DNA from: Campylobacterota bacterium
GTDB taxonomy: Bacteria; Campylobacterota; Campylobacteria; Campylobacterales; Sulfurospirillaceae
NCBI GenBank assembly: GCA_009930355.1
Contig: RZYK01000038.1
Span: 1 to 13,207 of the forward strand
Direction of reading: 5' to 3'
DNA length: 13,207 nucleotides
Under the pieces are notes generated by a model that was given only the letters and a program-made list of their open reading frames with translations, searched no databases and had not been told where the DNA came from. Shown here one piece after another: positions 1-7,670 of the stretch. Positions within the stretch are counted from its first letter, which is position 1, and each line of letters begins with the position of its first letter. The position numbers and the translations under genes were made by a program.

Positions 1-1303
1 CATTGTCTCTTATCACAACGCTATTAAAGAGAGTAAAAACAGTGTCGTAAATATTGCGACGACTAAAAAAAGTAAACAAAATGAGCAACTCAATGAACTG
101 ATGCAAAATCCGTTCTTTAAAGAATTTTTTGGCAACCGTATGCCCGAATTTAAACAACAAGAACGAAAATCTCACTCATTAGGTTCAGGTGTTATTATCT
201 CAAAAGATGGGTATATCGTTACCAATAATCACGTGGTTGAGGGAGCGGATGAAATTGTGATCACCCTTCCAAATGACGAAAAAGAGTACAAAGCAAAAAT
301 TGTAGGTGAAGATCCAAAAACAGATCTTGCGGTGATTAAAATTGATGCCAAGAATTTACATGTAGCCAAATTTGGCGACTCTTCAAACTTGCTTGAAGGT
401 GATTTGGTTTTTGCCATTGGTAATCCATTTGGTGTCGGTGAAACCATTACCCAAGGTATTATTTCAGCGCTAAATAAAAGCAATGTAGGACTCAATCAAT
501 ACGAAAACTTCATTCAAACCGATGCCTCCATTAACCCAGGAAACTCTGGTGGTGCGCTGGTTGATAGCCGTGGAGCGCTGATTGGTATTAACAGCGCTAT
601 TCTCTCCAGAAGTGGTGGAAATAATGGTATTGGCTTTGCAATTCCTTCCAATATGGTGCAAAAAATCGCAACATCATTAATTGAGGATGGAAAAGTTGAA
701 CGTGGGTTTATGGGTGTTTCCATTTCTGATTTAACCAACGAACTCAAAGAACTTTATGAAAATAAACAAGGTGCCCTTATTTTAATGATTGAGAAGGATT
801 CTCCTGCCCAAAAAGCAGGACTTCAAATCTCTGATCTCATTATTGAAGTAGATGGCATTAAAATCAAAAATGCCAATGAGCTTAAAAACACTATTGCATC
901 TATTTCTCCTGAAAAAAATATCACCATCACATATGAACGTGATAAAAAAATAAAAACAACTAAAGTAAAACTCTCTAAAATGGATTCGGATATACTCATC
1001 AGTAGTGACGGGAAAAGCACATCAAGCTCTATTGAAGGATTAACCCTTGTTGAAATTAATTCTAAAACAAGGCAACAATACCAACTTTCAAAAGAAACAG
1101 AAGGCGTTTTAGTCCTTGACGTTAAAGAAGATTCTAAAGCCGAAAAGGTGGGATTTAAAGAAGGAGATATCATTCTTCAAATTGAGCAGATACGTATCGA
1201 GTCTCTTAAAGATTTAAATACAACACTTAAAGAGTACAAGAATAGCAAAAAACGTGTTCTTATCAGCCGTAAAAATTATCGTGCCATTCTTGTAATGCCT
1301 TAA
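1..1303 (+). CDS. htrA: HtrA/DegP-family periplasmic serine protease and chaperone (5' end outside window)
   Basis: Periplasmic protease that degrades or refolds misfolded envelope proteins. The reading frame is open from base 2, so the true start and signal peptide lie left of the window; 433 residues are visible. Before the first internal ATG (position 101) the frame already reads SVVNIATTKKS, the typical start of a mature HtrA, so ATG 101 is not the start. Counting from Met 101, the trypsin-like triad is His44 (TNNHVVEGA), Asp75 (KTDLAVIKI) and Ser149 (NPGNSGGAL). Two PDZ domains follow, at about 190-285 and 310-400, as in DegP/DegQ. The gene ends in a strong hairpin, so the two-component genes downstream have a separate promoter. 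In C. jejuni, htrA lies beside cprRS in the same order. The family call is very secure; the choice between DegP and DegQ type is not made. Confidence 0.97.
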   Translation, partial: IVSYHNAIKESKNSVVNIATTKKSKQNEQLNELMQNPFFKEFFGNRMPEFKQQERKSHSLGSGVIISKDGYIVTNNHVVEGADEIVITLPNDEKEYKAKIVGEDPKTDLAVIKIDAKNLHVAKFGDSSNLLEGDLVFAIGNPFGVGETITQGIISALNKSNVGLNQYENFIQTDASINPGNSGGALVDSRGALIGINSAILSRSGGNNGIGFAIPSNMVQKIATSLIEDGKVERGFMGVSISDLTNELKELYENKQGALILMIEKDSPAQKAGLQISDLIIEVDGIKIKNANELKNTIASISPEKNITITYERDKKIKTTKVKLSKMDSDILISSDGKSTSSSIEGLTLVEINSKTRQQYQLSKETEGVLVLDVKEDSKAEKVGFKEGDIILQIEQIRIESLKDLNTTLKEYKNSKKRVLISRKNYRAILVMP

Positions 1304-1331
1304 AATAGGAGGCTTTTGCCTCCTATTTTGT
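1302..1331 (+). terminator. Rho-independent terminator of htrA
   Basis: A perfect 12-bp stem, AAAATAGGAGGC (1302-1313) paired with GCCTCCTATTTT (1318-1329), closes on a TTTT loop. It starts inside the htrA stop codon. The A run on the left and T run on the right could let it work on both strands, but no gene converges here. Confidence 0.9.
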
Positions 1332-1355
1332 TATAATGCTTTTTACATGTAAAAA
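1332..1355 (+). promoter_or_regulatory. Promoter of the two-component operon with a palindrome over the expected start site
   Basis: TATAAT at 1332-1337 is a perfect sigma-70 -10 box, 33 bases before the regulator ATG. There is no clear -35, as is usual in Campylobacterota. Beginning two bases after the -10 box is a perfect 16-bp palindrome, TTTTTACATGTAAAAA (1340-1355), which covers the predicted transcription start. It could be an operator, but related copies of the motif lie inside coding genes, so that role is only inferred. Confidence 0.65.
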
Positions 1356-1370
1356 AGAAGTGAGTAGTGT

Positions 1371-2051
1371 ATGACAAAAATTTTGATGATCGAAGATGAT
1401 TTAGAATTAGCTGAAATTTTAACAGAGTATTTAGAACAGTTTGAGATTACGATTACCGTTGCTGATGATCCTTATATTGGCTTATCAACCCTTGATACAC
1501 ACTCTTTTGATCTAGTCATTTTAGACCTCACACTTCCAGGCATTGATGGACTAGAAGTGTGTAAAGAAATTCGTAAACGTCATACGCTTCCAATCATTAT
1601 CTCCTCTGCACGAACAGACATTACAGACAAAGTGACTGCACTTGAAAATGGTGCCGATGATTATTTGCCAAAACCCTACAACCCACGAGAACTTCAAGCA
1701 CGCATTATGAGTTTACTACGAAGACAAAAGGGGGTTTTAGCAACAGAAAATCCTCTGCAAAAGACAAAAGCATTTCATCTTAATGAACATCAAAGAAGCA
1801 TTCTTTTTCAAAATAAAGAACTTCACTTAACAGCGGCAGAATATGGGATTTTAGCATACTTGATTAAAAAAGAAGGTGGCGTAGTATCACGAGAAGAACT
1901 GATTTACAATATTGAAGCCATTAGCGAAGAGACGACCAATAAAAGTATTGATGTCATTATCGGACGTATTCGCCAAAAACTAGGAGAAAATCCAAAAGAA
2001 CCGACTTACATTCATGCCGTAAGAGGCATTGGTTATAAGTTTTTACAATGA
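1371..2051 (+). CDS. cprR: OmpR/PhoB-family response regulator, probable CprR orthologue
   Basis: Cytoplasmic DNA-binding response regulator, 226 residues, normal for the OmpR family. The receiver domain (about 1-118) has the acidic pair Asp9/Asp10, the phospho-acceptor Asp52 (VILDLTLPG), the switch Ser79 and Lys101 (YLPKPY), so it should be phosphorylatable. A linker leads to a winged-helix DNA-binding domain (about 130-226) ending in the conserved HAVRGIGYKF. Its stop TGA overlaps the ATG of the kinase (ATGA, 2048-2051), so the pair is translationally coupled. The name rests on synteny: as I recall, C. jejuni cprR (Cj1227c, essential) and cprS lie directly after htrA. The family is certain; orthology to CprR is an inference. 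Confidence 0.93.
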   Translation: MTKILMIEDDLELAEILTEYLEQFEITITVADDPYIGLSTLDTHSFDLVILDLTLPGIDGLEVCKEIRKRHTLPIIISSARTDITDKVTALENGADDYLPKPYNPRELQARIMSLLRRQKGVLATENPLQKTKAFHLNEHQRSILFQNKELHLTAAEYGILAYLIKKEGGVVSREELIYNIEAISEETTNKSIDVIIGRIRQKLGENPKEPTYIHAVRGIGYKFLQ

Positions 2052-3283
2052 CAAAATCTTCTATTTTTTACAGCATTACCTTTATTTTTGCGACCAGTAT
2101 AGTGAGTATTTTTTTAGCCCTTCTCTTTCTATTAGAATACGACAAACAAACCTACACAGAAAAACTCAATACAAAATACTCTATTATCTCCCGTGCAACC
2201 CTATTTCATTTAAATAATTTTATTACCAATGAAGAGCTGAAGCGACAAGTTCAAGGCTATCAAATGCGTGAAATTACGGATAAAGAGATCAAACAATCTA
2301 TTATTACACGCGCTCAAATTATCCAAAAAATTGCAGATAAAATTGGAACAAGTGCCATTTTACGTTATGAAAATGACCACTATTTACACATTGAAACCAA
2401 GTACTCATCCCTTCTTCTTAAAGATGAAGACTTTCAACCTTACCGCTATGATTTAATTAAAACTATTTTTGGTAGTGTCTTTGCCATTATTATTGTTGCT
2501 TACATTTTGACTATTCGAAAATTAAAACCCCTCCGTAAACTCAAACGCCAGATGGATCGTTTTGCAAAAGGTGATTTAAAAATTGACTGTAAAGCGGATG
2601 GTGAAGATGAAATTTCCCAAGTAGCCAACTCTTTTCATAATGCGGTAGAGCAAATCAATAAACTAAACCACTCCCGACAACTTTTTTTACGAAATATTAT
2701 GCATGAACTTAAAACACCTATCACCAAAGGGCGGATTAGTGCTGAAATGCTTGAAAATAGCAAACAAAAAGATCGCCTTATTTCAACCTTTGAAAAACTT
2801 GAGTTACTCATTAATGAATTTGCTTCTATTGAGCAAATAACTTCAGGAGAAGGACTCAAAAATGTCAAACCTTATCTCTTAGTTGATTTACTTGATGAGG
2901 CTATTGATCTGGCAATGATCGCAGCAGAACAAATCGAAAATGAAATTGTGGATGAAGAAATCATTTTACATGTAGACTTTAGACTCTTTACAACCGCCAT
3001 GAAAAATGTCATTGACAACGGCATTAAATATTCGAGTGACCAAAAAATAAAAATACTTGCAACACGCTCTAAAATCTCTTTTATTAGCCACGGTAAGCCT
3101 CTTACTAAAGAGCTTTCGCACTACCTTGAACCTTTTGTTCAGGAAAAAAACTCACATCAAAGTTTTGGATTAGGTCTTTATATTGTTCAAAATATTATTA
3201 AAGCCCATCATCTTAACTTTACCTATGAACACAAAGACGGCTATAATTATTTTAATTTTGAAAAAATTGAAACACTCATGTAA
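2048..3283 (+). CDS. cprS: Membrane sensor histidine kinase, probable CprS orthologue
   Basis: Inner-membrane sensor kinase, 411 residues, partner of the regulator it overlaps by four bases. Membrane segment 1 is about residues 7-29, the periplasmic sensor about 30-136 and membrane segment 2 about 137-157. HAMP (about 158-208, KPLRKLKRQMDRFAKGD) follows, then the dimerisation/phospho-acceptor helix with His219 in MHELKTPITKGRI. The ATPase domain has the N box around Asn320/Asn324 (KNVIDNGIKYS) and the G2 box FGLGLYIV (373-380). The usual D-x-G of the G1 box is replaced by ISHGKPL (346-352). No good Shine-Dalgarno precedes the ATG, so translation probably depends on ribosomes finishing the regulator. 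In C. jejuni, CprS affects biofilm formation and envelope stress, and HtrA is linked to that regulon; applying this here is inference. Confidence 0.92.
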   Translation: MTKSSIFYSITFIFATSIVSIFLALLFLLEYDKQTYTEKLNTKYSIISRATLFHLNNFITNEELKRQVQGYQMREITDKEIKQSIITRAQIIQKIADKIGTSAILRYENDHYLHIETKYSSLLLKDEDFQPYRYDLIKTIFGSVFAIIIVAYILTIRKLKPLRKLKRQMDRFAKGDLKIDCKADGEDEISQVANSFHNAVEQINKLNHSRQLFLRNIMHELKTPITKGRISAEMLENSKQKDRLISTFEKLELLINEFASIEQITSGEGLKNVKPYLLVDLLDEAIDLAMIAAEQIENEIVDEEIILHVDFRLFTTAMKNVIDNGIKYSSDQKIKILATRSKISFISHGKPLTKELSHYLEPFVQEKNSHQSFGLGLYIVQNIIKAHHLNFTYEHKDGYNYFNFEKIETLM

Positions 3284-3292
3284 ATTTTAGAG

Positions 3293-3321
3293 TACAATTA
3301 AAGCAAATAGGTCAAAAGGAG
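3293..3321 (+). promoter_or_regulatory. Possible -10 box and ribosome binding site of the 133-residue gene
   Basis: TACAAT at 3293-3298 is a plausible -10 box just after the kinase stop. AAAGGAG at 3315-3321 is a strong Shine-Dalgarno five bases before ATG 3327. There is no terminator after the kinase gene, so the small gene may also be read through from the operon. Confidence 0.5.
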
Positions 3322-3326
3322 CCCTT

Positions 3327-3728
3327 ATGTCTGGAATTACATTTTCAAATAGTGATTTAACCCATTTTATTGATCATCATATCGCTTTATTAGAACGCTT
3401 TGGAATTAAGGATGAAGTTCCCTTTTCACTTATCTTCTTTTCATTAGACGATAAGAAAGAGATTGATTGCTTAAAAATGTTTCAAGATATTCTGCGAAAG
3501 ACAGATGCCATTTTTAATCACAGCAATCATTATGTTGTTATGCTAACAGGAACAGATTGGAATGGTGCCATGGAAGTTTTAAGTGGGATACAGGAGTTTT
3601 TAGATCAAGAACCATCTGAGACCATTGTCAGTTACCCTGAAGATGGAACAAATGCACAAATATTATTAAAGAAACTCCATGATAGTGTCGAAGATAACTG
3701 CAATATTACTTCAGAACTTTTAAAGTAG
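3327..3728 (+). CDS. Small protein resembling a degenerate GGDEF domain
   Basis: 133 residues, no signal peptide or membrane segment, so cytoplasmic. I do not recognise a named family. The pattern follows a diguanylate cyclase domain: a lead helix (10-25), a strand with FSLIFFSLDDKK (33-44) where cyclases have LxxxDIDxFK, a helix ending ILRKTD (55-60), a strand NHYVVML (68-73) where RxGGDEFxxLL would be, and VSYPEDG (101-107) matching the late SxG-x-A-x-YPxDG strand. The GGDEF signature is absent, and the segment that normally carries the substrate-binding N and GH motifs is shortened, so it should not make c-di-GMP. A role as an accessory or scaffold protein for the adjacent two-component system is possible but only inferred. 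The start is set by a strong Shine-Dalgarno. Confidence 0.75.
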   Translation: MSGITFSNSDLTHFIDHHIALLERFGIKDEVPFSLIFFSLDDKKEIDCLKMFQDILRKTDAIFNHSNHYVVMLTGTDWNGAMEVLSGIQEFLDQEPSETIVSYPEDGTNAQILLKKLHDSVEDNCNITSELLK

Positions 3729-3750
3729 TAGGACAACCTACTACTTTTTT
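3722..3750. terminator. Shared hairpin between converging genes
   Basis: AAAGTAGTAGG (3722-3732), loop ACAA, then CCTACTACTTT (3737-3747), followed by TTT. This 11-bp perfect stem with a T run terminates the plus-strand gene, whose TAG stop (3726-3728) is inside the left arm. The permease stop (3749-3751, minus strand) touches the right end, so the same hairpin probably also ends that transcript, although the T run on that side is interrupted. Confidence 0.85.
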
Positions 3751-4951
3751 ATTCATTACGTAAAGTGTCCAAAACATTAATCTGTGTTGCTTTATACGCA
3801 GGATAATAAGATGAAAGTGCCACAATAATACTTGTACCTGCAACAATAAGCCAAAAATCTAGCATAGAAAGATCTAGTGGTAATTTAGCCGTTCCATACA
3901 CATCAGCAGGAAGTGAAATAAGATCAAAAGAACCCAAGAGAAAAAGTGCTAAAAATCCAAGAACAATGCCAAATAGCATTCCTCCTCCACCAATAACAAT
4001 GCCTAAATAGAAAAATGTATTTTTAATTTCATGTTTATAAGCACCCAATGAAAGTAACAAGGCTATCTCTTTACGTCTGTTCATAACTGTCATTAAAAGA
4101 GAACTAATAATATTCAATGATGCAATCAAAATAATTAACATTAAAACAATAAAAAGTGCTCTTTTTTCAAGGGCGAGGGCTGCAAAAAAGTTTCCATTCA
4201 TTTGCCACCAACCCACAATACCTAAGTCATCTGGCAGCACACTTCGAATTTTCTCGATATCGGCAAAAGGATCCTCTGAATAAATATGAATACCATCATA
4301 TTTTCCCTCTTCATACTGTAAAACTTGCGCCAAAGAATCAAGAGTGGTATACATATACGCTTTATCATATGCCATTAGTCCAGAACGAAATGAACCTTGA
4401 TAATTGAAGCGTTTCATTTTAGGGATTAAACTCATACCACCAGGATCATTTTTAGTAAAAATAAGTGTTGCTTTTTCATCAGCAGAAAACTGGTGTGTTT
4501 TTGCAATTTCACTACCCGTTATAAGGTCGTATTTATCTAATGTTTTATCTTTAATAGCCTCTGCTAAAATAGTATTTATTTTTGCTTCTTGTTCGAAATA
4601 GACACCAAAAAGCATGCCACCTTCAAGCCTATTTCCTTTTTTAATAATAACTTGAGTCGAAATATAAGGACTAAACTTGAGTTGTGGAAATTGTGCTTCT
4701 AATCGTTGCAAATCCATCTCACTCACAGGATTAAAACTACGAGAATAAATAGACAACGGATAGTTCATAGTAAACAATTTCTTTTCAAACTCTTTATCAA
4801 AACCATTCATAATAGCCATAGCAACCATTAAGACCATCAATCCAATTGCTACGCCAAAAAATGCTAAAAAAGAAATAACGGTAATAAAAGGTTGCGACTT
4901 ATCAAAACGTAAATACTTTTTAACAAGGTAAAAGCTAAGATTTTTTTGCAC
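3749..4951 (-). CDS. LolC/LolE-family lipoprotein-releasing ABC transporter permease (LolF-like)
   Basis: Inner-membrane permease of the Lol system, which extracts mature lipoproteins from the inner membrane and passes them to LolA; 400 residues, the family norm. Membrane segment 1 (about 22-49) is followed by a large periplasmic domain (about 50-260) and three more segments (about 266-288, 313-340, 366-382). The FtsX-type cytoplasmic loop NRRKEIALLLSLGA lies between segments 2 and 3. The periplasmic stretch GGMSLIPKMKRF resembles the LolC hook that contacts LolA. There is only one permease gene here and no LolD ATPase, so a homodimeric LolF-type arrangement is likely; LolD must be elsewhere. 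The start is GTG (4949-4951) with AAGGA (4958-4962) six bases upstream. That site overlaps the secA stop, so translation is coupled to secA. Confidence 0.9.
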   Translation of the reverse strand: MQKNLSFYLVKKYLRFDKSQPFITVISFLAFFGVAIGLMVLMVAMAIMNGFDKEFEKKLFTMNYPLSIYSRSFNPVSEMDLQRLEAQFPQLKFSPYISTQVIIKKGNRLEGGMLFGVYFEQEAKINTILAEAIKDKTLDKYDLITGSEIAKTHQFSADEKATLIFTKNDPGGMSLIPKMKRFNYQGSFRSGLMAYDKAYMYTTLDSLAQVLQYEEGKYDGIHIYSEDPFADIEKIRSVLPDDLGIVGWWQMNGNFFAALALEKRALFIVLMLIILIASLNIISSLLMTVMNRRKEIALLLSLGAYKHEIKNTFFYLGIVIGGGGMLFGIVLGFLALFLLGSFDLISLPADVYGTAKLPLDLSMLDFWLIVAGTSIIVALSSYYPAYKATQINVLDTLRNE

Positions 4952-4960
4952 CCAAAATCC

Positions 4961-7546
4961 TTACGCTAAAAGCCCTTTTTTAGGACCACTCTTGCCACAA
5001 CACTGTTTATATTTCTTACCACTTCCACAAGGACATGGTTCATTGCGAGAGGTCTTTTTTTCTTCATTAGCTTCGTCTTCTTCATTACCAAAAGGACTTT
5101 GATGATGCAGTGTTGCATTGGCATTTGCTGCTTCCATCTTACGAATCATTTCCTCCATAGCATGACGCTCTTCTTCCTCTTTATTATCACGAAGCTGAAC
5201 AATATGCAAGGTTCTAAAACTCTCAAATTTAATCTGTTCTACAAGCTCAATAAAAAGATTATAACTCTCTTTTTTATACTCTGTCAATGGATCTTTTTGA
5301 TTGTATCCACGAAGACCAATACCTGTTTTGAGAATGTCCATTTGATATAAATGTGCTCTCCACGCATTATCAATCACTTGAAGATATAAAATACGCTCAA
5401 TTTCTTTACGTTGCACATCATCCACTACCGACATTTTCATCTCAAAACTTTCAGTCAGTTTCTCAATAATATGTGCACGCAAAGCTTCAAAATCTAAACC
5501 TTGCAATGCATGTACATCAAAATCTTCATTTAATTCATCTTTAAGAAGAGAAACTAAACGCTCTATGTTATAGTCACTCTGAGCAATCCCCTCATAAATT
5601 TCTGCTTTAAAAAGGGTATTGGTCACAAATTCAAGACGAATATCTTTAATTTTATTTTCAATATCATATGTTGTACTTAAAAGCTCATTTCTAAAATTAT
5701 AAATTGTCTTACGCTGTTTATTAGCGACATCATCGTACTCAAGAAGATGCTTACGAGACTCAAAATGAAGTGCTTCAACTTTTTTCTGTGCATTTTCAAC
5801 AGCACGTGTCACCATTTTTGACTCAATATGTTCACCCTCTTCAATGCCTAAGCGTTCCATAATCGCTTTAATACGATCACTTCCAAAAATACGAAGTAAA
5901 TTGTCTTCAAGGCTTAAATAAAAACGACTCTTACCCACATCACCCTGACGCCCTGAACGACCACGCAATTGATTGTCAATACGTCTGCTCTCATGGCGCT
6001 CTGTACCAATAATATACAACCCACCTAACGCTTTAATTTCATCCGTAATTTTAATATCAACACCACGTCCTGCCATATTGGTTGCAATCGTTACGGCTCC
6101 TTTGACACCAGCGTCTTTAATAATTTGAGCTTCTTTTTCATGATTTTTCGCATTTAAAACAGAATGAGGAACTTTCTCTTTTTTGAGTAACTCATGCAAA
6201 AGTTCACTTTTTTCAATCGAAGCAGTTCCCACTAAAACAGGTTGTCCTTTTATATGACACTCTTTAATATCTTTAATTACTGCTTCAAATTTTTCACGCT
6301 CTGTTTTATAGATTAGATCATTCATATCTTCTCTGCGCATTGGCACATTGGTCGGAATAGAAATAACTTCTAAATTATAAATTTGTGCAAATTCAGTTGC
6401 TTCTGTCTGAGCTGTTCCTGTCATACCCGCTAATTTTTTGTACAATCTAAAATAGTTTTGAAAGGTAATATCCGCAAGGGTTTGCGACTCTTCTTTAATC
6501 ATCACACCCTCTTTAGCCTCTAAGGCTTGGTGCAATCCTTCTGAAAAACGTCTTCCCTCACTCAAACGACCTGTAAATTCATCAACAATAACAATTTCAC
6601 CCTCACGTACAACATAATCAACGTCAACAGTAAAAAGATAATGTGCCTTAAGTGCTTGGTCAAGATGATGCGATAAAACAGCATTTTCAAGACTATAAAG
6701 GTTATCTACACCAAAAAGTTTTTCAGCATTTCCAATTCCTTCTTCTGTCATTAAAATCGTACGATTTTTTTCATCAACAGTAAAATCACCCTCTTTAACC
6801 AACTTTTTCGCCACATTGTCTGCTAGTTTATAGCCATCTAATGTTCGATTCGAAGGTCCTGAAATAATTAAAGGGGTTCTTGCTTCATCAATTAAAATAG
6901 AGTCTACTTCATCTACAATAACAAAATGATGGACGCGTTGTACCTTCTCATCTAAAGAGTAGCGCATATTATCTCTTAAATAATCAAAACCAAATTCGTT
7001 ATTTGTTCCATATGTAATATCAGCATCATACTGTTCTTTTCGTTGTGTATCATTTTCTAAATCATTCGTGACGATACCAACACTAAGCCCTAAAAAGTTA
7101 TAAATACGTGACATGTCACTTGCATCACGCTTAGCAAGGTAGTCATTGACGGTAACAACATGAACACCTTCTCCACTCATAGCATTTAAAACGACTGGCA
7201 ACGTTGCAACAAGTGTTTTACCCTCACCTGTTTTCATTTCAGCGATATCCCCACCATGCAAGACCAAACCACCAATCATTTGAACATCAAAATGACGCAT
7301 TCCTGTGGTTCGCTTACTCACCTCTCTTGTGATAGCAAAAACATCATTTAAAACATCATCTAATGATTTATTTCCTGATTGAACTTCTGTTCTTAGACTA
7401 CTAAAGGCTTCTTTAAGAGCATCGTCACTCAATTTTTCATAGCTCGACTCTAAGGCGTTAATTTTTTTAACGCGCTGAGAAAGTTCTTTAATAACACGAT
7501 CATTTTTCGTGCCAAAAATTTTACGAATTAAATTACTCAATATCAT
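4961..7546 (-). CDS. secA: Preprotein translocase ATPase SecA
   Basis: Cytoplasmic/peripheral motor ATPase that drives unfolded preproteins through SecYEG; 861 residues, normal length. Walker A is MKTGEGKT (104-111) and Walker B is VDEVDS (211-216). The preprotein cross-linking domain lies between the two parts of the first nucleotide-binding domain, roughly 225-370. AGMTGTA is at 373-379, ATNMAGRGVDI at 488-498 and the arginine-finger motif QLRGRSGRQGD at 526-536. The C-terminus carries the zinc-binding SEC-C tail with Cys838, Cys840, Cys849 and Cys850. The ATG (7544-7546) has a strong GAGGTGA site six bases upstream. It forms a two-gene unit with the lipoprotein-release permease (9-bp gap) and diverges from lolA, so precursor export and lipoprotein sorting are encoded together. 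Confidence 0.98.
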   Translation of the reverse strand: MILSNLIRKIFGTKNDRVIKELSQRVKKINALESSYEKLSDDALKEAFSSLRTEVQSGNKSLDDVLNDVFAITREVSKRTTGMRHFDVQMIGGLVLHGGDIAEMKTGEGKTLVATLPVVLNAMSGEGVHVVTVNDYLAKRDASDMSRIYNFLGLSVGIVTNDLENDTQRKEQYDADITYGTNNEFGFDYLRDNMRYSLDEKVQRVHHFVIVDEVDSILIDEARTPLIISGPSNRTLDGYKLADNVAKKLVKEGDFTVDEKNRTILMTEEGIGNAEKLFGVDNLYSLENAVLSHHLDQALKAHYLFTVDVDYVVREGEIVIVDEFTGRLSEGRRFSEGLHQALEAKEGVMIKEESQTLADITFQNYFRLYKKLAGMTGTAQTEATEFAQIYNLEVISIPTNVPMRREDMNDLIYKTEREKFEAVIKDIKECHIKGQPVLVGTASIEKSELLHELLKKEKVPHSVLNAKNHEKEAQIIKDAGVKGAVTIATNMAGRGVDIKITDEIKALGGLYIIGTERHESRRIDNQLRGRSGRQGDVGKSRFYLSLEDNLLRIFGSDRIKAIMERLGIEEGEHIESKMVTRAVENAQKKVEALHFESRKHLLEYDDVANKQRKTIYNFRNELLSTTYDIENKIKDIRLEFVTNTLFKAEIYEGIAQSDYNIERLVSLLKDELNEDFDVHALQGLDFEALRAHIIEKLTESFEMKMSVVDDVQRKEIERILYLQVIDNAWRAHLYQMDILKTGIGLRGYNQKDPLTEYKKESYNLFIELVEQIKFESFRTLHIVQLRDNKEEEERHAMEEMIRKMEAANANATLHHQSPFGNEEDEANEEKKTSRNEPCPCGSGKKYKQCCGKSGPKKGLLA

Positions 7547-7670
7547 GCGATTTCACCTCAATTTTTCTTTGCATTTACATTAATTTCTGATAAAACTTAG
7601 GATTTTATCATACTTTTACTATCTATTTGATAAAACTCCATATCTTAATTGCCTTTTATAGGAGTATTTT
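7547..7670. promoter_or_regulatory. Divergent promoter region between secA and lolA
   Basis: A 124-bp AT-rich intergenic stretch. On the minus strand, TATGAT (7607-7612) or TAAAAT (7602-7607) are candidate -10 boxes for secA. On the plus strand, no -10 box stands out for lolA, but AGGAG at 7660-7664 is its clear ribosome binding site. The region holds an inverted repeat, TGATAAAA (7588-7595) and TTTTATCA (7603-7610), and a direct copy of TGATAAAACT (7588-7597, 7628-7637). These may be operator sites or only AT-rich chance. Confidence 0.5.

Noticed and set aside
101..103. ATG 101 as the htrA start
   Set aside because: The frame continues upstream with conserved HtrA sequence and there would be no signal peptide.
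7108..7119. Palindrome GTGACATGTCAC inside secA
   Set aside because: A single 12-bp copy whose flanks differ from the recurring TTACATGTAA motif; probably chance under coding constraint.
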